A stretch of 64,000 nucleotides of DNA, taken from Clostridia bacterium (GTDB taxonomy: Bacteria > Bacillota > Clostridia > Oscillospirales > Acutalibacteraceae). The stretch spans positions 1 through 64,000 of the forward strand of contig JAFWYB010000056.1 of assembly GCA_017517865.1 (NCBI GenBank). The letters are read 5' to 3'. Both the position numbers and the translations under genes were made by a program. The notes below the pieces were generated by a model. It saw nothing but the letters and a program-made list of their open reading frames with translations. It made no database searches and was not told the origin of the DNA. The number at the start of each line of letters is the position of its first letter. Position 1 is the first letter of the stretch. Positions 56,915 to 64,000 of the stretch are shown one piece after another.

Positions 56915-58129
56915 TCACTGCCTGTAATGACTCAAAAACTCCTCAAGCTTATCAACAGCTGTGCCGAGAGTTCTTCTGTCGGGAAGGAATACTATTCTGA
57001 AATGGTCGGGCTTATGCCAGTTGAAGCCCGTGCCGCAGGTGACGAGAATATGCTTTTCACGGAGAAGGTCGAGTGAGAATTTTTCGTCGTCGGTGATGTT
57101 GAATTTCTTTACGTCAAGCTTCGGGAAGATATAGAAGGCTCCCTTGGGCTTTGTTGTAGATATGCCGTCGATTGAGTTGAGAGCCTCGTATATGAAATCT
57201 CTCTGCTCATAAATTCTGCCACTGGGCTGAAAGAGAGCGTCACCGGTCTGTATGCCGCCGAGAGCAGTCTGTATAATGCTCTGCGCGGGTACGTTGGAGC
57301 AAAGTCGCATTGTTGAAAGCATATTAAGACCCTCGATATAGCCTTTTGCCTTTGATTTGTCACCCGCAAGACACATCCAGCCTGCTCTGAAGCCTGCAAC
57401 CTTGTGTGACTTTGAAAGTCCGTTGAAGCAGACGGTGAGAAGATCGGGAGCAAACGATGCTATAGCCGTGTGCTTTTCACCCTCAAAAACAAGGCGGTCA
57501 TATATTTCATCGGCGAAGATGATAAGTCCGTTCTGTCTTGCCACCTCAACAATTTCTTTAAGAAGCTCATCGGAATAGAGTGCACCTGTGGGGTTGTTGG
57601 GGTTTATGACAACTATGCCCTTGGTGTTGGGAGTAACTTTTTTCTTGATATCCTCAATATCAGGGTACCAATCGGCTTCTTCATCGCAGATGTAATGCAC
57701 CGCCGTACCGCTGGCAAGAGTTATTGCAGCAGTCCAAAGGGGATAGTCAGGCATAGGTACAAGAATTTCATCACCGGAGTTAAGAAGACCTTGCATAGCC
57801 ATTGTGATAAGCTCGCTTACACCGTTTCCGGTGTAAATATCGTTTACACCGACGTTGGGTATGTTTTTAAGCTGACAGTACTGCATAATTGCCTTTCTTG
57901 CTGAGAAAAGTCCCTTTGACTCTGAGTATCCCTCGGTGGAGCGAAGATTGTATATCATATCAACTATGATTTCATCGGGAGCCCTGAAGCCGAAGGGAGC
58001 GGGATTGCCGATGTTGAGCTTGAGTACGTTTATACCGTCTGCTTCCATTTTTGAAGCCTCATCCATAACGGGGCCTCTGATGTCATAGCATACGTTTAAA
58101 AGCTTGTCTGATTTGTCGAAATACTGCAT
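56915..58129 (-). CDS. Class I/II aminotransferase, alanine-transaminase-like
   Basis: The protein has 404 residues and is PLP-dependent. LNIGNPAPFGFRAPDE, VINPNNPTGALYSDELL and FADEIYDRLVFEG are substrate and PLP motifs, and the Schiff-base Lys lies in GLSKSHKVAGFRAGW. The overall pattern is closest to AlaA/AlaT glutamate-pyruvate aminotransferases. It is the last gene on this minus-strand run, separated from mutS2 by 100 bp that contain array B3. Confidence 0.9.
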   Translation of the reverse strand: MQYFDKSDKLLNVCYDIRGPVMDEASKMEADGINVLKLNIGNPAPFGFRAPDEIIVDMIYNLRSTEGYSESKGLFSARKAIMQYCQLKNIPNVGVNDIYTGNGVSELITMAMQGLLNSGDEILVPMPDYPLWTAAITLASGTAVHYICDEEADWYPDIEDIKKKVTPNTKGIVVINPNNPTGALYSDELLKEIVEVARQNGLIIFADEIYDRLVFEGEKHTAIASFAPDLLTVCFNGLSKSHKVAGFRAGWMCLAGDKSKAKGYIEGLNMLSTMRLCSNVPAQSIIQTALGGIQTGDALFQPSGRIYEQRDFIYEALNSIDGISTTKPKGAFYIFPKLDVKKFNITDDEKFSLDLLREKHILVTCGTGFNWHKPDHFRIVFLPDRRTLGTAVDKLEEFLSHYRQ

Positions 58130-58176
58130 TGGATTTTTTTACCTTTCTTTTTATGTTATAAATTGCGAAGCAATTA

Positions 58177-58204
58177 CTGACTACCGGCTACTGACTACTG
58201 ACTA
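58177..58204. repeat. CTGACTA-type heptamer array B3
   Basis: CTGACTA, CCGGCTA, CTGACTA, CTGACTA, then CTATTCC. It directly follows the small dyad AATTGCGAAGCAATT (58160-58174), in the gap between mutS2 and the aminotransferase. Confidence 0.82.
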
Positions 58205-58229
58205 CTATTCCGCCACGTCAGTTTAAAAA

Positions 58230-60620
58230 CTACTTTAATGTTACAATGGTAACGCCGGTCTCACCCTCGCCGTAAACGCCCAGACGGAAGGATTTGACAA
58301 ATTTGTTTTTTCTCAAGTGCTCGTGAATACCCTTTCTGAGAAGACCCGTACCCTTACCGTGAATGAGAGTAAGCTCGCCAAGACCGAGACGCAGTGCCTG
58401 GTCGATATAGCGGTCAACCTCTATAATACCCTCTTCAACGTTCATACCTCTGAGGTCACAGCGGTTCTGTGCCGAGGAAGCGGCAGAGAATACGTGTTCC
58501 TTAGTGCTCGGCACATTTCTGGGTTTATTTGTCTGCTGCTTTTTCTTTTCCTGAAGACGGATATTCTTCACGGGTGTACGCATTTTCATTATACCCGCAA
58601 GCACCTCAATATTGCCCTTGCGGTCCTCAAGAGAGGTGACTGTTGCGGTTTTGCCCATATCAACAAGATAAACCTCATCACCTATTTTCAAGGGGCGCGG
58701 CAGCTCGTAGTTTTCATCCTCTATTACAGCCTTTACAACGGGGTTGGTTATATCGTCAAAGTCGGCAAGACCCTTTTTCATAAGCTGCTTTGCGCGTCTT
58801 GCCATTTCGGTCTTATCCTTAGCCTTTTCACTCTGTTTTTTAAGCTCTTCAAGCTCACTTTGCAGGGCATAAGCACTTCTCTTGGCCTGCTCAACAATTT
58901 TGAGTGCCTGGCTTCTTGCCTTTTCAAGCTCAGCCTCGCGAAGCTGTTCTATTTCTTGCTTGTATCTCTGAGCATCAGCCTTTTCTTTTTCGGCCTGAGC
59001 TGTAAGAGAAGCCGCAATTTCCTTCTGCTTTTCAAACTGCTGACGGCTTTGCTCAAGGGATTCGATAACGTTTTCAAACTGAGTGCTTTCCTTTGAAACA
59101 AGCTGCTTTGCTCTTTCAATTATATCCTCGTTCATACCGAGCCGCAGAGAAATTGCAAAAGCGTTTGAGCGACCCGGTGTACCTATAAGAAGGCGGTAGG
59201 TGGGTTTTAAGGATTTAACGTCAAATTCGCAGGAGCCGTTTTGTATGCCCGGGGTCTGAAGAGCATAGGCCTTAAGCTCTGCATAGTGGGTTGTTGCGGC
59301 TATTCTTGCTCCCTTTTCGTGTATTTTTTCGAGTATTGAAATAGCAAGGGCGGCGCCCTCAATGGGATCAGTACCCGCACCGAGCTCATCTATAAGGACA
59401 AGGCTTTTTTCGTCAGCCTTTTCTATTATGTCAATAATGTTTACCATATGTGACGAGAAGGTGGAAAGGCTCTGCTCTATGCTCTGCTCGTCACCGATGT
59501 CGGCAAGTACGTTATCAAAAACGCTGATTTTGCTCTGCTCGCTTACGGGCAGCATAAGACCGCACATCGCCATAAGGCTCATAAGACCGAGCGTTTTGAT
59601 TGAAACCGTCTTACCGCCGGTGTTGGGACCTGTGATGATAAGGGTGTCAAAGTCTCTGCCGAGCATAATATCGGTGGGGACAACCTTTTTGGGGTCTATA
59701 AGCGGGTGACGTGCATTTTTAAGGTCGATGATACCGTCGCCGTTTATTTCGGGGCAGGTAGCCTTCATTTTATATGCAAGCTTAGCCTTTGCAAATATGA
59801 GATTAAGTTCAACGGCACACTCATAGCTTGCCTTGATGCCCTCATAAAATCCGCCGGCCTCCATTGAAAGTTCAAAGAGAATGCGCTCTATTTCGTCCCT
59901 TTCCTTGCTCTGGAGTACCTTTATTTCATTGTTGGCCTCAACAACTGCGGCAGGCTCTATAAATACTGTTGAGCCGCTTGAAGAGGTGTCGTGTACCAGA
60001 CCGGAGATTTCGCTTCTGTGCTCGATTTTTACGGGCACAACATATCTGCCGTTACGCATTGTGACAATGTTTTCACGAAGGTACTTCTGAATGTGGGCTG
60101 ATTTTGTCATCTGGTCCAGCTTATCACGTACCCTTGAGGCTGCTATTCTAATTTTGCGTCTTATATCGTAAAGGGCAGGGGAGGCATTGTCGCTCATTTC
60201 CTCCTCGCTTATGATAGCCGAGGTAATTCTGTCCTCAAGAAATTTATTTGGCATCATAGCCTCAAAGTATGTATCTATTGAGGTGGTAATGCCGCTGTTT
60301 CTGCTTTTCCATTCAGAAAGTGAGCGTATAACTCGCAGCACTTCTGCAATATCAAGCAGCTCGCGCATATTGAGCGCTCCCCCTGCGTTTGCTCTGTGAA
60401 GGGAGTTGTTTATGTTTTTCAGTCCGCCGAAGGCGGGAGCACCGAATTTGGCCATAAGCATAAAGGCGTCGTCGGTCTGCTTTAAAAGCACCCTCGCAAG
60501 ATTAATATCTGTTTCGGGTGTGAGGTGCTCAGCCGCATAGCGGGCGTCCTCGCAGGTAGTCTCCTCGCTGAGCATATAAAGTACCTTATCAAGCTCAAGG
60601 GCTCTGTGGTGTTTGTTCAT
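58230..60620 (-). CDS. mutS2: Endonuclease MutS2
   Basis: The protein has 796 residues. The ATPase has GPNTGGKTVSIKTLG, LVLIDELGAGTDPIEGAAL and ATTHYAELKAYA. A long coiled region precedes a KOW-like stretch (LKIGDEVYLVDMGKTATV) and the C-terminal Smr nuclease domain (CDLRGMNVEEGI and LTLIHGKGTGLLRKGI). It acts in recombination suppression and ribosome collision rescue in Firmicutes. It starts 14 bp after recO. Confidence 0.95.
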   Translation of the reverse strand: MNKHHRALELDKVLYMLSEETTCEDARYAAEHLTPETDINLARVLLKQTDDAFMLMAKFGAPAFGGLKNINNSLHRANAGGALNMRELLDIAEVLRVIRSLSEWKSRNSGITTSIDTYFEAMMPNKFLEDRITSAIISEEEMSDNASPALYDIRRKIRIAASRVRDKLDQMTKSAHIQKYLRENIVTMRNGRYVVPVKIEHRSEISGLVHDTSSSGSTVFIEPAAVVEANNEIKVLQSKERDEIERILFELSMEAGGFYEGIKASYECAVELNLIFAKAKLAYKMKATCPEINGDGIIDLKNARHPLIDPKKVVPTDIMLGRDFDTLIITGPNTGGKTVSIKTLGLMSLMAMCGLMLPVSEQSKISVFDNVLADIGDEQSIEQSLSTFSSHMVNIIDIIEKADEKSLVLIDELGAGTDPIEGAALAISILEKIHEKGARIAATTHYAELKAYALQTPGIQNGSCEFDVKSLKPTYRLLIGTPGRSNAFAISLRLGMNEDIIERAKQLVSKESTQFENVIESLEQSRQQFEKQKEIAASLTAQAEKEKADAQRYKQEIEQLREAELEKARSQALKIVEQAKRSAYALQSELEELKKQSEKAKDKTEMARRAKQLMKKGLADFDDITNPVVKAVIEDENYELPRPLKIGDEVYLVDMGKTATVTSLEDRKGNIEVLAGIMKMRTPVKNIRLQEKKKQQTNKPRNVPSTKEHVFSAASSAQNRCDLRGMNVEEGIIEVDRYIDQALRLGLGELTLIHGKGTGLLRKGIHEHLRKNKFVKSFRLGVYGEGETGVTIVTLK

Positions 60621-60634
60621 CCTGTCATCTCCTT

Positions 60635-61381
60635 TCAGAGATTTTTCATCGTCTTGTAAAAGTCTAATGTCTTATATTGCTTATAAGTGACGCTTTTTAC
60701 GTAATTTTCAGTCAGTGTGCAAAGGTAAAGCAGGTTTTCCTCACTCAGAGAAAAGCTGTATATTTTTCCCGGCGCGCTCAGACAGATATGCCTTAAGGCG
60801 CTGAGAATTCCTGAGGAAACTCTGTCAGCATAGGCGTTTTTATTACAGTCCTCACAGTAAAGGCTGCCGTTTCCCGTGTTGAAATACATAAATTCTTTTT
60901 CATATTCTCCGCAGCCGTTGCAGGCAACTATATCGGGCATAAAGCCCGCAAGGCTTGCAAGTCTTAATTCGGTTACGGCCTTTATGAGAAGGTCGCTTTT
61001 TTTCTTTGTGCACAGAAAGTGCAGAGAGTTGAGAATAACCGAAAGGAGCTCGTCACTTTTTTCCTCCTTGGGCGCGAGGTCACCCGCAAGCTCAGCAAAA
61101 TACTGAGCAAGGGAAAGGTTGGTAATGTCCTCGCGCAGTTCAAAAAAGACCTGCTTTGCGGTTGCCTCTCTTATGACGTAGACGTCACGCTTTGTTTTTT
61201 CAATTGTAAAATGTGAATAGCACAGAAGGTCAGTGGCAGAAACGTTTTTATTCTTAGGGTTTCTGCCGCCGTTGACAAAGGCCTTTATAAGCCCCTTTTC
61301 TCTTGTGAGAACGGTTACCAGCCTGTCCTGCTCACCTGTTGTCTGTTCACGGATTATTATACCGTCCGTCCTGACCGTCAT
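60635..61381 (-). CDS. recO: DNA repair protein RecO
   Basis: The start at 61381 (MTVRTDGIIIREQTTGEQDRL) follows TGGAGGATTTTAATT and fits RecO; the longer frame would run through the upstream small gene. The protein has 248 residues. An OB-fold N-terminus precedes a helical domain with a zinc site (CNGCGEYEKEF..YCEDC). It loads RecA together with RecF and RecR. It overlaps the upstream YqzL-like gene by 35 bp. Confidence 0.93.
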   Translation of the reverse strand: MTVRTDGIIIREQTTGEQDRLVTVLTREKGLIKAFVNGGRNPKNKNVSATDLLCYSHFTIEKTKRDVYVIREATAKQVFFELREDITNLSLAQYFAELAGDLAPKEEKSDELLSVILNSLHFLCTKKKSDLLIKAVTELRLASLAGFMPDIVACNGCGEYEKEFMYFNTGNGSLYCEDCNKNAYADRVSSGILSALRHICLSAPGKIYSFSLSEENLLYLCTLTENYVKSVTYKQYKTLDFYKTMKNL

Positions 61382-61529
61382 AATTAAAATCCTCCAGATT
61401 AGGGTCATCGGCATATATTTCCTCAGCAATTTCCGCTGAGTCATCATAGGCTGATGCTCTTCTGTATTTAAGGTAATCGGCAATCTTACCGCTTTTCATA
61501 AAGTTTTCCCAAAGTTCACGCTTATCCAT
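61347..61529 (-). CDS. YqzL-like small protein
   Basis: The protein has 60 residues and is preceded by TTGGAGGCAGAAAT. The start MDKRELWENFMKSGKIADYLKYR resembles the W-x-F-x-SGxI-x-YL pattern of the short Bacillus YqzL protein, which also lies between era and recO. The acidic C-terminal half (YADDPNLEDFNYDG) is extra. The function is unknown. Its stop lies inside recO, so the two are coupled. Confidence 0.72.
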   Translation of the reverse strand: MDKRELWENFMKSGKIADYLKYRRASAYDDSAEIAEEIYADDPNLEDFNYDGQDGRYNNP

Positions 61530-61661
61530 ATTTCTGCCTCCAAGATATTCTTTCTTAGTTATACACTTATCTTGTGCAGAAATTTGACATCTAAACGGGA
61601 AAAGAAAAATATTGCTTTATAGTGTGAAGCTTGTTAATCGGAGCTCACGGCTTTTCACACA

Positions 61662-62555
61662 TCAGTCCAGACCGAAATTGTGTATGAGTCCCTCTCTGTT
61701 GCGCCAGTCCTCCTTGACCTTGACCCAGCACTGCAGGTTTATCTGACAGCCAAAGAATTTTTCCATATCCTGGCGGGCATAGGTGGAAATACGCTTGAGA
61801 GTTGTTCCCTTTTTACCTATGATGATACCCTTGTGGCTTTCTTTTTCACAATAAATTGTTGCCTCAACGTCCATAAGGTTTTTATCTGAACGCTCACGCA
61901 TTTTTTCAATTGCAACGGCAACACCGTGAGGAATCTCCTTATCCAAAAGGCGCAGCATTTTTTCTCTTACTATTTCAGAGGCAATAACTCTTTCGGGCTG
62001 ATCGGTGAGAGTGTCAGCAGGGAAGAAATGCTCTGAGGGGAAGGCTAATGCCATAAGCTCGGAAAGCAAGTCATCAAGTCCGTAGCTTTTTGCCGCTGAA
62101 ACGGGCACCACGGCTGTGAAATCAAAGAGAGCCGTAAGCTCTGAAATTCTGCCTATAAGCCGGGCTTTATCCTCAACGGTATCAATTTTATTTATTGCAA
62201 GAATGACGGGCATTTTTTCTTTTTTGAATTTTTCTATAAGCTCGAGCTCGCTTTCCTTAAGCTCACCTGTAGGCTCGACCACAAACAGACAGGCATCAAC
62301 ACCTGAAATGCTGTCACCGACTGCCTTTATCATTTTTTCGCCAAGCTTTGTCTTGGGTCTGTGAAAGCCGGGAGTATCTGTGAAAACGAGCTGAATGTTT
62401 TCCCTGGTAAGCACGCCCATAATTCTTGTTCTGGTGGTCTGAGGCTTATCTGAAACAATAGCAATTTTCTGGCCCAGAAGACGGTTGAGAATTGATGATT
62501 TGCCCACGTTGGGCTTACCTACTATTGCAATAAAAGCGGTTTTATTTTCTGCCAT
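61662..62555 (-). CDS. era: GTPase Era
   Basis: The protein has 297 residues. G1 is GKPNVGKSS, G3 is DTPGFHRP, G4 is NKID and G5 is VSAAKSYG. The C-terminal KH domain has GIIIGKKGTTLKRISTYARQDME. It binds the 3' end of 16S rRNA and assists 30S maturation. It stands upstream of recO, as in many Firmicutes. Confidence 0.96.
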   Translation of the reverse strand: MAENKTAFIAIVGKPNVGKSSILNRLLGQKIAIVSDKPQTTRTRIMGVLTRENIQLVFTDTPGFHRPKTKLGEKMIKAVGDSISGVDACLFVVEPTGELKESELELIEKFKKEKMPVILAINKIDTVEDKARLIGRISELTALFDFTAVVPVSAAKSYGLDDLLSELMALAFPSEHFFPADTLTDQPERVIASEIVREKMLRLLDKEIPHGVAVAIEKMRERSDKNLMDVEATIYCEKESHKGIIIGKKGTTLKRISTYARQDMEKFFGCQINLQCWVKVKEDWRNREGLIHNFGLD

Positions 62556-62600
62556 AATTAAGTACCTTCCTTTATAATAACGCTTTCAGACTTTCGGGTT

Positions 62601-63797
62601 TCAGTATTCGCCTGTTGAGCTGTATATGATGTAGCTGTTATAGCCCTGCTTTCTGGCGGCGGAAATGTACCTTAAGGAGTATTCCGACATATCTATAACA
62701 GGTATGAATTGCTTATCCGGGTTTTTCTCTTTTATGTGAGAGTAAAGGGTAAGAATTGACGAAAATTTGGACTTCTTATCCACCGTATATGCGGGGTCTC
62801 TTACCGAAAGGTCGGCAGTGAAGCCGTCGTAAGCGGCATCTCCTATATATCCGCCGTAAAGTGCAGAGTTACCCTCTGCGGCGTCGGTAGCCGTATAGCT
62901 CATAAATACGGGAGCATCATCGGGGAGAGCTTTTCGTACTTTTGTAAAAAGAGCCTTAAGAGCATCGCTTCTGTTTTCAAAGTGCTTTTCACCCGGAAAT
63001 CTTGCGGTTTCAGTGTTTTCACTGTCGGGGTAAGAGCAGCTTTCAAGTATAAAGCCTCTTATACCGAGAGCATAGAGCTCTTTGGTGATATCAGCGATGT
63101 AATTGTGGTTTCTTCTCAGCGTAGGGCTCAGCCAAGGCTTGCCACCGCTTTCATCACTGCCGTCGCGCCAGTTTATGTCTGTATCCATATATTTAACCGC
63201 GAGCTCGGGGCACGCTTCGGCAACAGTAGGATCCTCAAAGCAGTAAAGCCTTGCAATTACGCGTATGCTTTCCTTACTGAAAAGATCAACGGCGTTTCTT
63301 ACGGTATCGTTATAAAAGGCAGAGCAGTTACCCTTGATGGCATATTCAAGCTTTGACGAATAATTGAGTCTGCCCTCGTCGGTTTTGAAGGTGATAACAA
63401 CACTGTTGCAGTTTTTTCTTTTTATTTCTCTTAAAAAGCTTTTGATATATCTTTCATCACCAAGATGCTCATATGGCATATAAAGTGCCCGTACCTCGTC
63501 GGTATCAGGCAGGTCAGGGCCTGTCTGACCGAAGTGTGAGTCTGCATCCGTGGGAGTTTTATCCGATATTTCAAGACCTAGCGAGAAAAGGAAAAAGCAG
63601 CAGCTGCTTATAAGAATAAAGGCAAGGCATAGCAGCAGTGCCTTGAGAAAGCGCGACTGCACTCTTTTGTTTTTTCTTCTTTTTATGGGAATATTACCTG
63701 CCGGGTATTCCTTTGAAAAGGTATAATAGCTGTTTTTGACCCTGAGGGAATTATCCTTTTTTACGTCCTTTAAAAATTTTGAAAGCTTCTTTTTCAT
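62601..63797 (-). CDS. DUF4015-type putative glycoside hydrolase, membrane-anchored
   Basis: The protein has 398 residues. A basic cytoplasmic N-terminus (RRKNKRVQSRF) precedes one membrane helix (about residues 48-72). The extracellular part has a TIM-barrel-like layout: RALYMPYEHLGD, NSVVITFKTDEGRL, VIARLYCFEDP, GIRGFILESCSYPD and YDGFTADLSVRD. This matches the DUF4015 putative glycoside hydrolase family, whose substrate is not established. GAGGTC lies 6 bp before the start. Confidence 0.82.
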   Translation of the reverse strand: MKKKLSKFLKDVKKDNSLRVKNSYYTFSKEYPAGNIPIKRRKNKRVQSRFLKALLLCLAFILISSCCFFLFSLGLEISDKTPTDADSHFGQTGPDLPDTDEVRALYMPYEHLGDERYIKSFLREIKRKNCNSVVITFKTDEGRLNYSSKLEYAIKGNCSAFYNDTVRNAVDLFSKESIRVIARLYCFEDPTVAEACPELAVKYMDTDINWRDGSDESGGKPWLSPTLRRNHNYIADITKELYALGIRGFILESCSYPDSENTETARFPGEKHFENRSDALKALFTKVRKALPDDAPVFMSYTATDAAEGNSALYGGYIGDAAYDGFTADLSVRDPAYTVDKKSKFSSILTLYSHIKEKNPDKQFIPVIDMSEYSLRYISAARKQGYNSYIIYSSTGEY

Positions 63798-63804
63798 ATT
63801 GACC

Positions 63805-64000
63805 TCAGATAAATACCGTACCGCCCGAAACGCAGCTGAGCGCGAGAGCGATAAGCGAAATATAGATATACAGAGCCGGTGTTCCCCTGAATATTTCGGG
63901 AATGTGGCGGTTAAGGTTTATGTGTTTCATACCGCCTCTTATAATGAGAACGGAAAGCGTGAAGGCGGCGCCTGCACCAAGAGCGGTGCCGACTGCCGAA
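63805..64000 (-). CDS. RnfA/RnfE-like membrane subunit, C-terminal end only
   Basis: The frame is open to the right edge, so only the last 64 residues are seen. They read as two membrane segments around IRGGMKHINLNRHIPEIFRGTPALYIY. The pattern G-x-FTL..L...R followed by P..FRGTPA and a final hydrophobic helix matches the C-terminus of the RnfA/RnfE/NqrD/NqrE family, ion-pumping ferredoxin:NAD+ oxidoreductase subunits. Which of the two subunits it is cannot be decided from this piece. Confidence 0.65.
   Translation of the reverse strand, partial: SAVGTALGAGAAFTLSVLIIRGGMKHINLNRHIPEIFRGTPALYIYISLIALALSCVSGGTVFI

Overview
The window looks like chromosome from an anaerobic, low-to-moderate GC Clostridia member, most likely an uncultured gut Oscillospiraceae/Ruminococcaceae relative. 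This is an inference. It rests on the ctsR-mcsA-mcsB-clpC operon, a class III (anaerobic) ribonucleotide reductase, T-box control of hisS-aspS, clostridial gene orders around mreB, ffh, recO/era and argS, a PdaA-type deacetylase, and cysteine-module or BspA-like surface proteins. No phage, insertion sequence with a transposase, CRISPR array, tRNA or rRNA was recognised.

Layout. 1-1.4 kb: the 3' end of a repetitive cysteine-rich surface protein, followed by a 329-bp inverted-repeat element. 1.8-13.9 kb: three GPH-family sugar symporters, a CNNM/CorC-type membrane protein, the anaerobic RNR module (nrdG, an nrdD-thioredoxin fusion, trxB) and a small membrane protein with an HEYGH motif. 14-18.8 kb (minus): the CtsR heat-shock operon, with two CtsR boxes around its promoter. 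19-24.4 kb: small proteins, an acyltransferase, a PdaA-like lipoprotein, trmL, tsaD and rimI. 24.6-29.1 kb: a small exported protein, a second copy of the inverted-repeat element, an FAD oxidoreductase and a cytoplasmic GH95 fucosidase. 29.3-37.7 kb: DUF1934-argS, a two-component system beside an HtrA protease, a catalytically dead M14 peptidase homologue, a NUDIX hydrolase and Maf. 37.9-45.4 kb: alkD-like and MBL genes, then mreB-mreC-mreD-PBP2-minD-like, then mgsA. 45.4-49 kb: T-box, hisS, aspS. 49.3-52 kb: an LRR/FnIII surface protein. 52.1-54.5 kb: ylxM-ffh-rpsP-khpA. 54.9-56.8 kb: a membrane protein and an SdpR/SdpI-like pair. 56.9-64 kb (minus): aminotransferase, mutS2, recO, a YqzL-like protein, era, a DUF4015 protein and the 3' end of an RnfA/RnfE-like subunit.

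The genes are mostly ordinary. The unexplained signal is in the spaces between them. (1) A modular inverted-repeat family ending in GGGGCTGTAA / TTACAGCCCC occurs at 1372, 22841 and 25167. (2) Two families of degenerate heptanucleotide arrays occur: TGCARAA-type at 37739, 45662 and 54518, and CTTACTA/CTGACTA-type at 55775, 56861 and 58177. The TGCARAA arrays start directly after intrinsic terminator T-tracts. One CTTACTA array supplies the stop codon of the sdpI-like gene. (3) A cloverleaf-like fold at 14007-14120 has its closing stem formed by the last codons of clpC.

Where the sequence supports it, regulation is annotated: three helically phased NrdR-like boxes before nrdD, two CtsR boxes, an SdpR-type operator, a T-box with a probable Asp specifier, and several sigma-A-type promoters. 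Functions come from motif and family recognition by eye. No database search was run.
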